Origin: Halothiobacillus sp.
GTDB lineage: Bacteria > Pseudomonadota > Gammaproteobacteria > Halothiobacillales > Halothiobacillaceae
Assembly (NCBI GenBank): GCA_020061705.1
Contig: JAGUXT010000014.1
Span: 50,769 to 114,768, forward strand
Direction of reading: 5' to 3'
Length of the DNA stretch: 64,000 nt
In this document: positions 36,174 to 44,734 of the stretch, in pieces
Position numbering within the stretch: the stretch's first letter is position 1
Layout: every line of letters starts with the position of its first letter
Translations under genes and position numbers: made by a program
The notes under the pieces: model-generated
Seen by the model: the letters and a program-made list of their open reading frames with translations, nothing else
Database searches by the model: none
What the model was told of the DNA's origin: nothing

Positions 36174-36636
36174 TGCTGATGCGAATTCAGACAAAACGAC
36201 TGTCGTTGACATCTGGACCGATGGCGCATGTCGCGGTAACCCTGGGCGAGGCGGTTGGGGAGTGGTGCTGCGTGCCCAGGGCCAGGAAAAACAGCTTTGT
36301 GGCGGAGAAAATCACACCACGAATAACCGTATGGAAATGACGGCAGCGATTCAGGCCCTGGCAGCGCTCAAGCGGCCTTGCCGGGTGAATCTCACCACCG
36401 ATTCGCAATATGTGATGAAAGGGATCCAGGAGTGGCTGCCGAACTGGAAAAAGCGCGGCTGGCGCACTGCGGGCAATCAGGCGGTGAAAAATGCCGATTT
36501 ATGGCAGCAACTTGATGCGCTCTGTGCACAACATGAGGTGCATTGGTTTTGGGTACGCGGGCACGTCGGTCACCCGGAAAATGAGCTGGCGGATCAGTTG
36601 GCGAATCGTGGCATTGATGAATTGAAGCGGGGATAA
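36166..36636 (+). CDS. rnhA: Ribonuclease HI
   Basis: About 156 residues from the ATG at 36166, which overlaps the DUF454 stop by 8 nt (ATGAGTGA); the track's 30-residue extension is discarded. Catalytic acidic residues are visible in [12 protein letters not shown] (Asp), [13 protein letters not shown] (Glu), [12 protein letters not shown] (Asp) and [11 protein letters not shown] (Asp), and the basic protrusion WKKRGWRTA is present. It removes RNA from RNA:DNA hybrids. dnaQ follows after 4 nt, the usual pairing. Confidence 0.96.
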   Translation: MSDADANSDKTTVVDIWTDGACRGNPGRGGWGVVLRAQGQEKQLCGGENHTTNNRMEMTAAIQALAALKRPCRVNLTTDSQYVMKGIQEWLPNWKKRGWRTAGNQAVKNADLWQQLDALCAQHEVHWFWVRGHVGHPENELADQLANRGIDELKRG

Positions 36637-36640
36637 AACA

Positions 36641-37363
36641 ATGCGACAAATTCTTCTCGATACTGAAACGACGGGGCTGGAGCCACGTGAAGGGCATCGA
36701 ATTGTCGAGATCGGCGCGGTGGAGCTGGTGAATCGCAGCTTAACCGGCTTGACGTTTCATGAGTACCTGAATCCTGAGCGGATTATGGATGATGAGGTGA
36801 TCCGGGTTCACGGTCTTACCAACGCGTTTCTGGACGACAAACCACGCTTTGCTGCGGTGGCACAGTCATTTTTGGATTTTGTGCGTGGCGCAGAGCTGAT
36901 TATTCACAATGCCGCGTTTGACCTTGGTTTTATCAACCACGAGCTTGCCAAGCTTGATGCGGACAGCGGGACAAGCTTCGGGCGGATCGAAGATCACGTC
37001 AGTGGGGTGGTGGATAGCCTGAAGCTGGCGCGCCGCCTGCATCCTGGGCAGCGTAATAGTCTGGATGCGCTGTGTCGCCGTTATGGCATCGACAATAGTC
37101 ATCGCCAGTTGCACGGCGCCTTGCTTGACTCGGAAATTCTGGCGGATGTGTATTTGGCCATGACGGGTGGCCAATCCAGCTTGGGACTGGAGTCGCATGA
37201 GGCACATGGGCACGCTGAGGGCGGTGAGGTGCCGCGTATGCTGCCTGCCTCGCGTCCGCGGGTGGCGGTGTTGTGTGCCAATGAAGTTGAGATTGAAGCG
37301 CATGAGATGCGCATGGCGGCGATTCAAAAAGCGGCAGGTGGGGTGACGATTTGGGGTGGATGA
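36641..37363 (+). CDS. dnaQ: DNA polymerase III epsilon subunit (3'-5' proofreading exonuclease)
   Basis: A 240-residue protein with the DEDDh exonuclease motifs: Exo I LDTETTG, Exo II HNAAFDLGFINHEL and Exo III HGALLDSEILADVYLAMTGGQ. The linker after residue 185 leads to a C-terminal segment that binds the polymerase alpha subunit. An ordinary, full-length protein. The 271 bp after it hold a composite repeat and no gene. Confidence 0.96.
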   Translation: MRQILLDTETTGLEPREGHRIVEIGAVELVNRSLTGLTFHEYLNPERIMDDEVIRVHGLTNAFLDDKPRFAAVAQSFLDFVRGAELIIHNAAFDLGFINHELAKLDADSGTSFGRIEDHVSGVVDSLKLARRLHPGQRNSLDALCRRYGIDNSHRQLHGALLDSEILADVYLAMTGGQSSLGLESHEAHGHAEGGEVPRMLPASRPRVAVLCANEVEIEAHEMRMAAIQKAAGGVTIWGG

Positions 37364-37374
37364 GTTTGGGCTTG

Positions 37375-37605
37375 TTTGCCACTTCGGCAAATGACGCGGA
37401 TTTTGCTTTCATCCCCCCTTTGATGCCGCCGTGAACGCAGCGCCTACGGCAAGGCCGTCCCGACGCAACATCCATGTTGCGACGGGACTAAACAGGCCAT
37501 CCATGGCCTGTTTACCCTGCCTACGGCACTCCGTTCACGGTGACCCCACACGGGGGGTTAAAACCCGCGCAGTCGGCGGAGACCGCCAATCAAACCTTCG
37601 TTTGA
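37375..37605. repeat. Composite palindromic intergenic repeat (ATCCAT-core hairpins), single copy
   Basis: An outer inverted repeat CCGTGAACG...CGTTCACGG (37429-37540) encloses two strong hairpins: GTCCCGACGCAACAT-CC-ATGTTGCGACGGGAC (37457-37488, one mismatch) and TAAACAGGCCAT-CC-ATGGCCTGTTTA (37489-37514). Flanks carry CATCCCCCC and CCCCACACGGGGGG, and the far end reads TCAAACCTTCG. The same arrangement, reverse-complemented, occurs at 54345-54500. It fills the gap between dnaQ and smpB. No tmRNA gene was found here. Confidence 0.85.
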
Positions 37606-37634
37606 CCACTACCCCTTGACGTGCATGAGCAAAA

Positions 37635-38120
37635 CTACGCCCTCACGCTATGCCGCATGATTCGGCCTTTCTCACGCGCCCAATCACGCTCTTTTTCTGT
37701 GGCGCGTTTGTCAAACTCCTTTTTACCCTTGCCCAAGCCGATTTCGACCTTGAGGCGGCTACCTTTCCAGTACATGGCGAGCGGAATCAGCGCGAAACCT
37801 TTGCGTTCCACTGCGCCGATGAGTTCAGCAATTTCCTTGCGGTGTAGCAAAAGTTTGCGTGTAGCAGTGGGGTCGGGTTTAACGTGGGTGGACGCGGACA
37901 GGAGGGGCGAGATTTGCGCGCCAAATAAAAACGCTTCACCATTTTTCAACAGCACATAACTGTCGGTAATTTGAATTTTGCCGTCGCGAATAGCTTTAAC
38001 TTCCCAGCCTTGCAGTACGATACCCGCCTCGTAGCGCTCCTCAAAAGCAAAATCATGTTTCGCTTTTTTGTTGAGAGCGACGGTGGACGAGCCCTGGGTG
38101 CTTTTTTTATCTTTTGCCAT
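37635..38120 (-). CDS. smpB: SsrA-binding protein SmpB
   Basis: A 161-residue basic protein with the SmpB OB-fold blocks [52 protein letters not shown] and [21 protein letters not shown], and the basic C-terminal tail [28 protein letters not shown]. It binds tmRNA for rescue of stalled ribosomes. It is divergent from the transporter gene at 38230 across 109 bp. Confidence 0.96.
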   Translation of the reverse strand: MAKDKKSTQGSSTVALNKKAKHDFAFEERYEAGIVLQGWEVKAIRDGKIQITDSYVLLKNGEAFLFGAQISPLLSASTHVKPDPTATRKLLLHRKEIAELIGAVERKGFALIPLAMYWKGSRLKVEIGLGKGKKEFDKRATEKERDWAREKGRIMRHSVRA

Positions 38121-38229
38121 GATCTTTTAGTGTGGGCAGCACGCACAGCATTCAAGCCGGGTCTGTTTATTCGGAGGCGCGCATCTTACCATTAAGCTTT
38201 AATGAACCCCTTGCAGAGCAACTCAACCC

Positions 38230-39594
38230 ATGTCACAAGCCAAGCGCGTTTCTATCCATGGTCAATGGTCATCCCGTTGGGCCTTCATTCTTGCCGCCAC
38301 AGGCGCGGCGGTAGGTTTGGGTAACATCTGGAAATTCCCTTACATCATGGGGCAGAACGGCGGTGGTGCATTTGTCATGCTCTACCTGGCTTGTATTTTG
38401 TTGGTTGCGACACCCATTTTTATTGCAGAAGTAATGCTTGGGCGCCGTGCGCGGCGGAGTCCGGTGCAAGGCATGGCCGTATTGGCTGAGGAAGAACACG
38501 CTGCGCCCGCGTGGAAGTACCTGGGTTGGATGGGCGTGGTCGCTGGCTTTCTTATTCTTAGCTATTACAGCGTGATCATGGGTTGGGCTATGGCTTATGT
38601 GGAGCGCGCGATCACCGGTAGTTTTCATGGCCTGGATGGCGCAGCCCTGAAAAGTATGTTTGAAGCTTTCAAAGCCGATCCCATGGAGCTGCTTTTTTGG
38701 CACAGCCTTGCCATGTTAATCACCATGCTGGTGGTGGTGCGCGGGGTACGTGCCGGGCTGGAAGCCTTTACGGTGCTGCTAATGCCAGCTCTGTTCGTGA
38801 TTTTGCTGCTGTTAGTTGGCTATGGCATGAGTACCGGGCATTTCATTGAGGCGTTTACGTTCATGTTCGCGCCGGATTTCGGCAAGCTCACTGCCAATTC
38901 GGTCGTTGTGGCGTTGGGGCATTCTTTTTTCACCCTGAGCATTGGCATGGGGCTGATTATGGCTTACGGCTCGTACATGCCGGATAAGGTATCGATTACA
39001 CAGACGGCATTGTTTGTGGTGGCGGCGGATACGACGATCGCGTTGCTGGCAGGCCTGGCGATTTATCCGGTGGTGTTTGCCAATGGTTTGGAGCCGTCTG
39101 CCGGACCTGGGCTGGTGTTTCAGACACTACCGATAGCCTTTGGCCAGATGCCTTTGGGGGTGTTGATTGGTACGTTGTTTTTTGCGCTGTTAACTTTGGC
39201 GGCCTGGACATCGTCGATTTCAATGATTGAACCCGCCGTGGCGCACATGGTGGAAAAGCGTGGATGGACAAGGGTGAAAGCAGGAATTTGGCTGGGGTTG
39301 GGGGCGTGGTTCCTCGGTATTGCCAGCGTACTGTCCTTTAACCATTGGAACGAGTTCAAAATGTTCGGCAAGACATTTTTTGAACTGCTGGATTTCACGA
39401 CCTCGAATATTATGTTGCCGCTCGGTGGGCTGTTGATTGCGATTTTTGCCACGTGGATGATGCGCCGTCAAACGAGTTTTGATGAGCTGGGTCTGTCGCC
39501 GCATATGTACGCCGTCTGGCGTGTGCTGACCCGTTACGTTGCGCCTTTGGGTATTATCGTAATCTTTCTGTACGGCTTGGGTATTCTTGGATGA
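38230..39594 (+). CDS. Sodium-dependent transporter of the NSS/SNF family
   Basis: A 454-residue protein with about 12 membrane helices. The NSS signature is at the N-terminus: WSSRWAFILAATGAAVGLGNIWKFPYIMGQNGGGAFVMLYL, carrying the sodium and substrate site of helix 1. SLSIGM-like helix 6 (ALGHSFFTLSIGMGLIMAYGSYM) follows. Bacterial members import amino acids with sodium; the substrate is not predictable. Its stop overlaps ratA by 4 nt. Confidence 0.92.
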   Translation: MSQAKRVSIHGQWSSRWAFILAATGAAVGLGNIWKFPYIMGQNGGGAFVMLYLACILLVATPIFIAEVMLGRRARRSPVQGMAVLAEEEHAAPAWKYLGWMGVVAGFLILSYYSVIMGWAMAYVERAITGSFHGLDGAALKSMFEAFKADPMELLFWHSLAMLITMLVVVRGVRAGLEAFTVLLMPALFVILLLLVGYGMSTGHFIEAFTFMFAPDFGKLTANSVVVALGHSFFTLSIGMGLIMAYGSYMPDKVSITQTALFVVAADTTIALLAGLAIYPVVFANGLEPSAGPGLVFQTLPIAFGQMPLGVLIGTLFFALLTLAAWTSSISMIEPAVAHMVEKRGWTRVKAGIWLGLGAWFLGIASVLSFNHWNEFKMFGKTFFELLDFTTSNIMLPLGGLLIAIFATWMMRRQTSFDELGLSPHMYAVWRVLTRYVAPLGIIVIFLYGLGILG

Positions 39595-40031
39595 GTCGTT
39601 TGCATCGTGAGGCGATCGTGCCGTATTCGGCGCATGAGATGTTCGTTTTGGTTGGCGCAGTAGAGGACTATCAGCATTTCTTGCCATGGTGTAGCGATTC
39701 TGGCCAACAACAAAAATCCGAGGATGAAGTGATCGCCAGCGTGACCATCAGCAAGGGGGCACTGAGCAAGAGCTTTACCACGCACAACTTTTTGCAGCAG
39801 GACAAAATGATTGAGATGCGCCTCGTGGATGGGCCGTTCAAGCACTTGCACGGCTTCTGGCGTTTTACCCCGATGGGCGAGCGCGGCTGCAAAATCAGCC
39901 TAGATCTTGAATTTCAATTCACCAACAAGTTGATTGAGTTTGCCGTCGGCCCGGTATTCACCACGGTGACGGGTGAAATGGTGCGCTCATTCCAGCGGCG
40001 CGCGGAACAAGTGTATGGGCGACGTGTATGA
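39591..40031 (+). CDS. ratA: RatA-type START-domain protein (ubiquinone-binding Coq10 family)
   Basis: A 146-residue protein with the SRPBCC/START pattern: LHREAIVPYSAHEMFVLVGAVEDYQHFLPWC and LVDGPFKHLHGFWRFTPMGERGCKISLDLEFQF. Related to mitochondrial Coq10 and E. coli RatA (PasT). E. coli RatA has been described as a ribosome-association toxin, but a coenzyme Q chaperone role fits the fold and may be general. Overlaps rnfH by 4 nt, as is common. Confidence 0.92.
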   Translation: MSRLHREAIVPYSAHEMFVLVGAVEDYQHFLPWCSDSGQQQKSEDEVIASVTISKGALSKSFTTHNFLQQDKMIEMRLVDGPFKHLHGFWRFTPMGERGCKISLDLEFQFTNKLIEFAVGPVFTTVTGEMVRSFQRRAEQVYGRRV

Positions 40032-40357
40032 GTGATGCGAACGAGCTGACCAAGTCTGAATTGATTGAGGTCGAAGTGGCGTATGCCTTGCCTGAGCGGC
40101 AAACTCTGTTAAGACTTAAAGTTCCTGTGGGGACGACGGCTGAAGAAGCCGTACAGCGTTCGGGGTTGCTTACGCGATATCCTGATCTGGATTTAAATGC
40201 CAGCAAGCTGGGGATTTTTGCCAAAGTTGTACCGCCTCAGCGCGAGCTGCGCGAGGGTGATCGGGTTGAAATCTATCGTCCACTGATTGCCGACCCGAAA
40301 GCTGTGCGACAGAAGCGCGCCGAAGAAGGTAAAAAGCTGAAAAAAGGCGGAAGTTAA
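40028..40357 (+). CDS. rnfH: RnfH family (UPF0125, RatB) protein
   Basis: A 109-residue ubiquitin-like-fold protein: IEVEVAYALPERQTLLRLKVPVGTTAEEAVQRSGLL and GIFAKVVPPQRELREGDRVEIYRPLIADPKAVRQKRAEEG are diagnostic. Function not established; it consistently follows ratA. Its stop overlaps the convergent bamE stop by 4 nt. Confidence 0.93.
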   Translation: MSDANELTKSELIEVEVAYALPERQTLLRLKVPVGTTAEEAVQRSGLLTRYPDLDLNASKLGIFAKVVPPQRELREGDRVEIYRPLIADPKAVRQKRAEEGKKLKKGGS

Positions 40358-40725
40358 AGAGTATTTAGTGGCAACGTAGGCAGCTCGCTCAACGGTGGCT
40401 CGGAGCGCTCAAGTTTGCCATTCGCATCAAAAAACAAGGCAAATTTACGTTGCACCGGAGCATCCTTGCCGGCTTTGTGGAAATAGATGTAGTCCCAACG
40501 GTTAGCATGGAACATGTCGTCGAGCATCGGTGTGCCGAGCAAAAAGCGTACCTGCTCCTTACTCATGCCGAGTTTGAGTTGTGCCATTCTGTCATCTTCA
40601 AGGATGTTGCCTTGGTTGATGTCCATCTGGTAAGGCTGTAAAAATGTGGGCATGGAGCCTGTTGAGCAGGCGGTCAACAGGCATGGAAGGGCGGCGGAAA
40701 GAAGGAGAAGGCGTGCGTGTTGCAT
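40354..40725 (-). CDS. bamE: Outer-membrane protein assembly factor BamE
   Basis: A 123-residue lipoprotein with a signal peptide and lipobox LLTAC, followed by the SmpA/OmlA core YQMDINQGNILEDDRMAQLKLGMSKEQVRFLLGTPMLDDMFHANRWDYIYF. It is a small subunit of the BAM complex that inserts beta-barrel proteins into the outer membrane. Divergent from fur across 145 bp, a conserved gammaproteobacterial arrangement. Confidence 0.95.
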   Translation of the reverse strand: MQHARLLLLSAALPCLLTACSTGSMPTFLQPYQMDINQGNILEDDRMAQLKLGMSKEQVRFLLGTPMLDDMFHANRWDYIYFHKAGKDAPVQRKFALFFDANGKLERSEPPLSELPTLPLNTL

Positions 40726-40870
40726 GGTGTTGTGTAACGATGGGTGAAGGTATCCGCGATAAAATACACGCCAAGTCGATTTGCATCTACTATTTCTGCT
40801 CGTATGGGTAGCTGGCTGAGTTGTGAATCATGTGAATAGCTTCGTTTTTTAATCGTTAAAAGGACAAATT

Positions 40871-41281
40871 GTGGAAGCTAATGATCTAAAAAAAGCGGGA
40901 TTGAAAGTGACTCTGCCGCGCGTGCGCATTCTTGAATTGTTGGAGCAGCATGCGGATCAACATCTTTCGGCGGAAGATATTTATCGTTTGTTGCTGGATA
41001 ACGAAGAAGATATTGGCCTCGCTACGGTGTACCGCGTGCTGACCCAGTTTGAGGCGGCGGGCATTGTGTGCCGTCATCAGTTTGAGGGCGGCAAAGCCGT
41101 GTTTGAGCTGATTTCCAAAGGGGAGCATGATCACATCGTTTGTGTGAAAACTGGGCTGGTGGAAGAATTCCACGATCCGGTGATTTTTGAACGCATCCAA
41201 AAAATCGCCGAGGAGCATGAATTTGAAATGACCGATCACTCGCTGGTGATTTTCGGCATTAAACGCAAGTCCAAGGCGTGA
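40871..41281 (+). CDS. fur: Ferric uptake regulator Fur
   Basis: A 136-residue repressor with a GTG start and AAAGGA 6 nt upstream. The winged helix is LKKAGLKVTLPRVRILELLE...DIGLATVYRVLTQFEAAGIV and the metal-binding dimer domain follows (FEGGKAVFELISKGEHDHIVC). The second cysteine of the CxxC structural zinc pair is replaced (VCVKTG), and the C-terminal cysteine pair is missing, as in the Pseudomonas-type Fur. With iron it should repress uptake genes. tsaB follows after 4 nt. Confidence 0.95.
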   Translation: MEANDLKKAGLKVTLPRVRILELLEQHADQHLSAEDIYRLLLDNEEDIGLATVYRVLTQFEAAGIVCRHQFEGGKAVFELISKGEHDHIVCVKTGLVEEFHDPVIFERIQKIAEEHEFEMTDHSLVIFGIKRKSKA

Positions 41282-41285
41282 ATGA

Positions 41286-41990
41286 TTGAAAATTCTTGCC
41301 CTTGATACCTCGACCGAAGCCTGTTCCGCTGCGCTCTTGATGGATGGATATGTCATTGAGGAGTTTGCACTTACGCCACGTGAACATACCCAGATGATTT
41401 TGCCCATGGTGCAGCACGTGTTGTCTCAGGGCGGAGTAGCACTGCATCAACTGGATGGTATTGCTTTTGCGCGCGGGCCGGGTGCCTTTACGGGGCTGCG
41501 CATCGCCGCCGGAGTGACTCAGGGGCTGGCCTTGGGTGCGAATCTTCCGGTCATGCCGGTCTCCAGTCTTGCGGCCCTGGCACATGGCGTATGGCGTGTG
41601 CATGGGGCTGAAAAAATATTGACCGCCTTGGATGCACGGATGCACGAAGTATATTGGGGTGCATGGCATGTGTTGGGCGAGGGTAATGTTCAGGCAGAGG
41701 ATGCGGGTGAGTGCGTACTCGCTCCTGCGAGCGCGCAAGTCCCCCATACGGCAGACTGGTTTGCAGCAGGTTCAGGCTGGTCAGCCTATGCGGATACGCT
41801 TTTACCGCGTTTTGCGGCCGTGCTGCGTGCCGTGGATCATGAGTTATTACCGCGTGCGCACGATGTGGCTTTAATCGCAGCGCATCAGGTCATGCAACAC
41901 GGCTGGTTGCCTGCTGCGCAGGCTCAGCCTATGTATTTGCGCGATAACGTGGCCGATAAACCCAAGCCGAAAGTCGCAGTCAGACCGTAG
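41286..41990 (+). CDS. tsaB: tRNA threonylcarbamoyladenosine biosynthesis protein TsaB
   Basis: A 234-residue protein with an ASKHA fold: KILALDTSTEACSAALLMDG, GIAFARGPGAFTGLRIAAGVTQGLAL and TALDARMHEVYWG. It lacks the metal-binding histidines of TsaD, as expected for TsaB, the scaffold partner in synthesis of t6A at tRNA position 37. The start is a TTG at 41286; no in-frame ATG is available. It converges with the next gene with an 11-nt overlap of coding ends. Confidence 0.93.
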   Translation: MKILALDTSTEACSAALLMDGYVIEEFALTPREHTQMILPMVQHVLSQGGVALHQLDGIAFARGPGAFTGLRIAAGVTQGLALGANLPVMPVSSLAALAHGVWRVHGAEKILTALDARMHEVYWGAWHVLGEGNVQAEDAGECVLAPASAQVPHTADWFAAGSGWSAYADTLLPRFAAVLRAVDHELLPRAHDVALIAAHQVMQHGWLPAAQAQPMYLRDNVADKPKPKVAVRP

Positions 41991-42429
41991 GCGGGGGAAC
42001 CGGCGACTCCTTGGCCGCCGCTGCCTTGCCTGTGGCCACAAACTGCATCAAGGCCTCGTCATGCGCGTGAATCAGCGGGATAAGTGCCGGGTCGTCGCAG
42101 GTCAGTTCGGCGCACAGCCCATCCTCGCGCGCAATCAGCTCGACATGAATCGCGTCGCGCTGCTCAAACAACATGGCGAATAGTGGATCCCAGGAGCGAA
42201 TGGCGCGTCCCTTGGCAAAGCGCGCTTTCATGTCTTCGGCGTGGCGCAAAAGGATGGCAGCAAGCTCGGGATCGTCGCTGGTCGTGCAGGTGCGAATGCC
42301 ATTGGGCAGGTGCTCGGTCACGCGGCGCAGACGGTTGTGACCATCGAGCAACATCGTAATATCGGCCTGATGCGCCTGATGTTCCGCATCGTCGCCACCG
42401 CGACCGTATTTGTAGACTTTTTCGCTCAT
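41980..42429 (-). CDS. Conserved hypothetical protein, unknown family
   Basis: About 149 residues from the ATG at 42429, which overlaps the RDD gene stop by 4 nt; the 192-residue track ORF is rejected because it runs into that gene. Conserved-looking blocks are ADITMLLDGHNRLRRVTEHLPNGIRTCTTSDDPELAAILLRHAEDMKARFAKGRAIRSWDPLFAMLF and CDDPALIPLIHAHDEALMQFVATG. The two DDP-x-L-x-x-[IL]-[LI]-x-H-[AD]-x-x-[ML] stretches suggest an internal repeat. No signal peptide. Similar short proteins with SWDPLFxxLF occur in other bacteria, to my recollection, without known function. Confidence 0.65.
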   Translation of the reverse strand: MSEKVYKYGRGGDDAEHQAHQADITMLLDGHNRLRRVTEHLPNGIRTCTTSDDPELAAILLRHAEDMKARFAKGRAIRSWDPLFAMLFEQRDAIHVELIAREDGLCAELTCDDPALIPLIHAHDEALMQFVATGKAAAAKESPVPPPTV

Positions 42430-42875
42430 GTTTTGCGTTCTCTCTTCTCGACAACAACGCGAGTATGACTGAAGCGATCCTGCCACGCACGCCTTGAGGG
42501 ATCGACGTAGAGCCATAGCACCCCCAGCCCGCCCAGTCCCCAACTTGGAATTGCCCACAAGGCGCGACGGACTAAATCAGGCCACGCGGGCGTTGCGCCC
42601 TGCGCATCGACCAAGCGCAACTGCCAGGCGCGCATTCCCAGCGTCTGGCCGTTTTTACGCCAGAAAAACAGGAAAAATCCCAGCGCAGTCAGGTACAGCA
42701 TGGCGACATACAGCCAATGCACGAGACCTTCCTGCGGCAAAGCCTCGCCGTGGGTGAAAGGAAGCAGCAAGGCGGTTTGCAAGAACCAGATGGCGATGAT
42801 CAGCAGCCAGTCGTAAAGCAGGGCGCCGATGCGGCGGATCAGGCCGGCGGAGGAGGGTGCAGAAATCATATCCAT
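42426..42875 (-). CDS. RDD family membrane protein
   Basis: A 149-residue protein with the RDD domain: AGLIRRIGALLYDWLLIIAIWFLQTALLLPF (first helix with R-x-x-A-x-x-x-D pattern), a second helix near 55-78, and KNGQTLGMRAWQLRLVDAQG before the last helix. RDD proteins are small inner-membrane proteins, sometimes sodium/proton antiporters, mostly uncharacterised. A 69-bp portion of its 5' coding region (42784-42852) recurs at 46246-46313 as a gene remnant. Confidence 0.88.
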   Translation of the reverse strand: MDMISAPSSAGLIRRIGALLYDWLLIIAIWFLQTALLLPFTHGEALPQEGLVHWLYVAMLYLTALGFFLFFWRKNGQTLGMRAWQLRLVDAQGATPAWPDLVRRALWAIPSWGLGGLGVLWLYVDPSRRAWQDRFSHTRVVVEKRERKT

Positions 42876-42884
42876 GGTGTCAGC

Positions 42885-43559
42885 TCAATTTGCCAGTCGT
42901 TCGAGTCCGTCAAGAATCAAATCAAGCCCGAAGGTGAACTCGTTGATGCCGGAGTGCCGACCGGAAATCACTTCTTCTGCCCAGCCGCGTGCGTGTGGGT
43001 AGATCGAAGCGGGAAACATCGGAAGAAACTGTTCGGCGGCCTGAGCATATTCCTGTTCCTCGATTGGAAAATTCGACTTCAGGAGCGTAAAGCCATAGAT
43101 GTGGCTGTCAATCGCATTGATGGCGTGATCGGCCAAAGCATAAGAAAAACCGGCGGCGCGCAGGCATCCCATGGTGGCATCGGTATAGCGCAGCATCGCC
43201 GGGCCGATATTGATACGCGAAACGATCAGCATGGAGGCCCAAGGGTGACGCAGCAACATCTCTTGCGCCGAAATGGCGCGTTGTCGCATCGCTAGCTTCC
43301 AATGGATGTTGGTGGCGGGCAGTTCAATCTCGGCCACAACCATGTTCACCATGCCATCCAGCAGATCGTCCTTGTTTTTGACGTGGTTGTAGAGCGACAT
43401 GGCTTCGATGCCAAGCGTCTCGGCCAATTTACGCATGGATAACGCGTCAATGCCGCGCTCATCGGCCAGCGCGACGGCGGCGTTAAGAATGGCATCTCGC
43501 GTCATGGATTTTGTTTGCGTTGCGCTTTTGGGGCGGTTTTTTTCAGAGTGTTCTGTCAT
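42885..43559 (-). CDS. TetR/AcrR family transcriptional repressor
   Basis: A 224-residue regulator with the TetR helix-turn-helix MTRDAILNAAVALADERGIDALSMRKLAETLGIEAMSLYNHVKNKDDLLDGM at about 19-70 and a helical ligand domain with TetR_C features (HPWASMLIVSRINIGPAML... AINAIDSHIYGFTL). It is divergent from the oxidoreductase gene; two palindromes in the shared promoter region are probable operators, so it likely represses itself and the downstream block. The ligand is unknown. Confidence 0.92.
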   Translation of the reverse strand: MTEHSEKNRPKSATQTKSMTRDAILNAAVALADERGIDALSMRKLAETLGIEAMSLYNHVKNKDDLLDGMVNMVVAEIELPATNIHWKLAMRQRAISAQEMLLRHPWASMLIVSRINIGPAMLRYTDATMGCLRAAGFSYALADHAINAIDSHIYGFTLLKSNFPIEEQEYAQAAEQFLPMFPASIYPHARGWAEEVISGRHSGINEFTFGLDLILDGLERLAN

Positions 43560-43567
43560 CAGTGACC

Positions 43568-43619
43568 TTGACGTACTTACATCGTAAGTCTATTCTCGCC
43601 CTGGACTTACGATGTAAGT
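43568..43619 (+). promoter_or_regulatory. Promoter with two TetR-type operators
   Basis: TTGACG (43568-43573), a 17-bp spacer and TATTCT (43591-43596) form a good sigma-70 promoter reading right. Palindrome ACTTACATCGTAAGT (43575-43589) fills the spacer, and a second, ACTTACGATGTAAGT (43605-43619), covers the expected start site. Their centres are 30 bp apart, about three helical turns. Bound repressor would block polymerase; the neighbouring TetR protein is the obvious candidate. Confidence 0.85.
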
Positions 43620-43633
43620 TCGAGGCTGGGTTG

Positions 43634-44734
43634 ATGGGTTTGTTTCGATTAAGCGGGAGCGATTGTACGTTGATGTATCAGAACATGAAGTCTTCTATGT
43701 CCGGGCGCTTGGCAGATCTCCCGGAGGGTCGTGAGTTTGTCCCACAAGAAACGATGCGCGCCGTTGTAACCGACGCTTACGGTATGCCGAACCGGCTTAA
43801 GGTGAACCAAGTCCCTCGACCCTCGCTTCGGGAGCATGAGATTTTGGTGCGGGTCTGCGCGGCGGCGGTATGTCGGGGCGACACTTATCTTTTGGCGGGA
43901 AAGCCCTACCTGCTGCGCTTAAGCGGCTACGGTCTGTTCCGCCCGCTGCGCGCGATACCGGGGCAGAGCTTTTCAGGTGTCATCGTGGAACTCGGATCGA
44001 GTGTAAGCGCGCATCGCGTCGGGGACTCGGTCTATGGCGAGGTTTCTTCCGGTGCGTTCGCAGAATTCGTGGCGTGTGACGCTTCTCGGCTTGCGCCGAA
44101 GCCTGTCAATGCGTCCCACGCGGAAGCCGCGGCGCTTGCACTGTCCGGAGTCGCCGCCCTGCAAGGGCTCCGCGATGTGGGGCGATTACAGCCCGGCGAG
44201 AGCGTGCTCATCAATGGAGCCTCAGGAAGTGTCGGCACGCTCGCTGTGCAAATTGCCAAAGCACTGGGCGCAACCGTCACGGCGGTGTGTAGCACACGCC
44301 ATGCGGAGCGTCTGCGCAAAATGGGCGCGGACGACATTATCGACTACACGCAGAGTGACTACACCCGCTGCGGGATGCGCCACGATGTCATATTCGATCT
44401 GGTCGCCAACCACACCCTCAGGGACAACCAGCGCGCCCTGAAACCCAAGGGGCGATTCGTTGCAGCGGCCATCCCGCAGGGTAGGGGTTGGATTGGCCCC
44501 GTGGCGTGGATGCTCAAGCTCGCCATCGCGGATGCCTTATCAAGATTGAATTTCAGATCCATGTTTGCCGAACCCAATCGCGCTGATCTCGAACACCTAG
44601 CGCGCATGGTTGACGGCGGCCTGTTGCGTCCCCTGGTCGAGCGTCGTTACAGCATGTTCAACATTGCTCAAGCCTATGCGCATGTTGCCAGCGGACATGC
44701 GCAAGGTTCGAGCGTAATGGAGGTACTGCCATGA
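43634..44734 (+). CDS. MDR-family NAD(P)-dependent oxidoreductase (quinone reductase/alcohol dehydrogenase type)
   Basis: About 366 residues from the ATG at 43634, which has GAGG 8 nt upstream and lies just after the operator-controlled promoter; the track start at 43511 is inside the tetR gene. The conserved domain begins at MRAVVTDAYGMPNRLKVNQVP (about residue 41). Motifs: PGQSFSGVIVELGSSVSAHRVGDSVYG and the nucleotide fold ESVLINGASGSVGTLAVQIAKALGATVTAVCS. Zinc ligands of classical alcohol dehydrogenases are not apparent. Substrate unknown. Overlaps the next gene by 4 nt. Confidence 0.85.
   Translation: MGLFRLSGSDCTLMYQNMKSSMSGRLADLPEGREFVPQETMRAVVTDAYGMPNRLKVNQVPRPSLREHEILVRVCAAAVCRGDTYLLAGKPYLLRLSGYGLFRPLRAIPGQSFSGVIVELGSSVSAHRVGDSVYGEVSSGAFAEFVACDASRLAPKPVNASHAEAAALALSGVAALQGLRDVGRLQPGESVLINGASGSVGTLAVQIAKALGATVTAVCSTRHAERLRKMGADDIIDYTQSDYTRCGMRHDVIFDLVANHTLRDNQRALKPKGRFVAAAIPQGRGWIGPVAWMLKLAIADALSRLNFRSMFAEPNRADLEHLARMVDGGLLRPLVERRYSMFNIAQAYAHVASGHAQGSSVMEVLP

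Noticed and set aside
37364-37634. tmRNA gene (ssrA), often near smpB
   Set aside because: No tRNA-like acceptor ends or tag-coding frame with the ANDENYALAA-like pattern could be read; the gap is occupied by the composite repeat.
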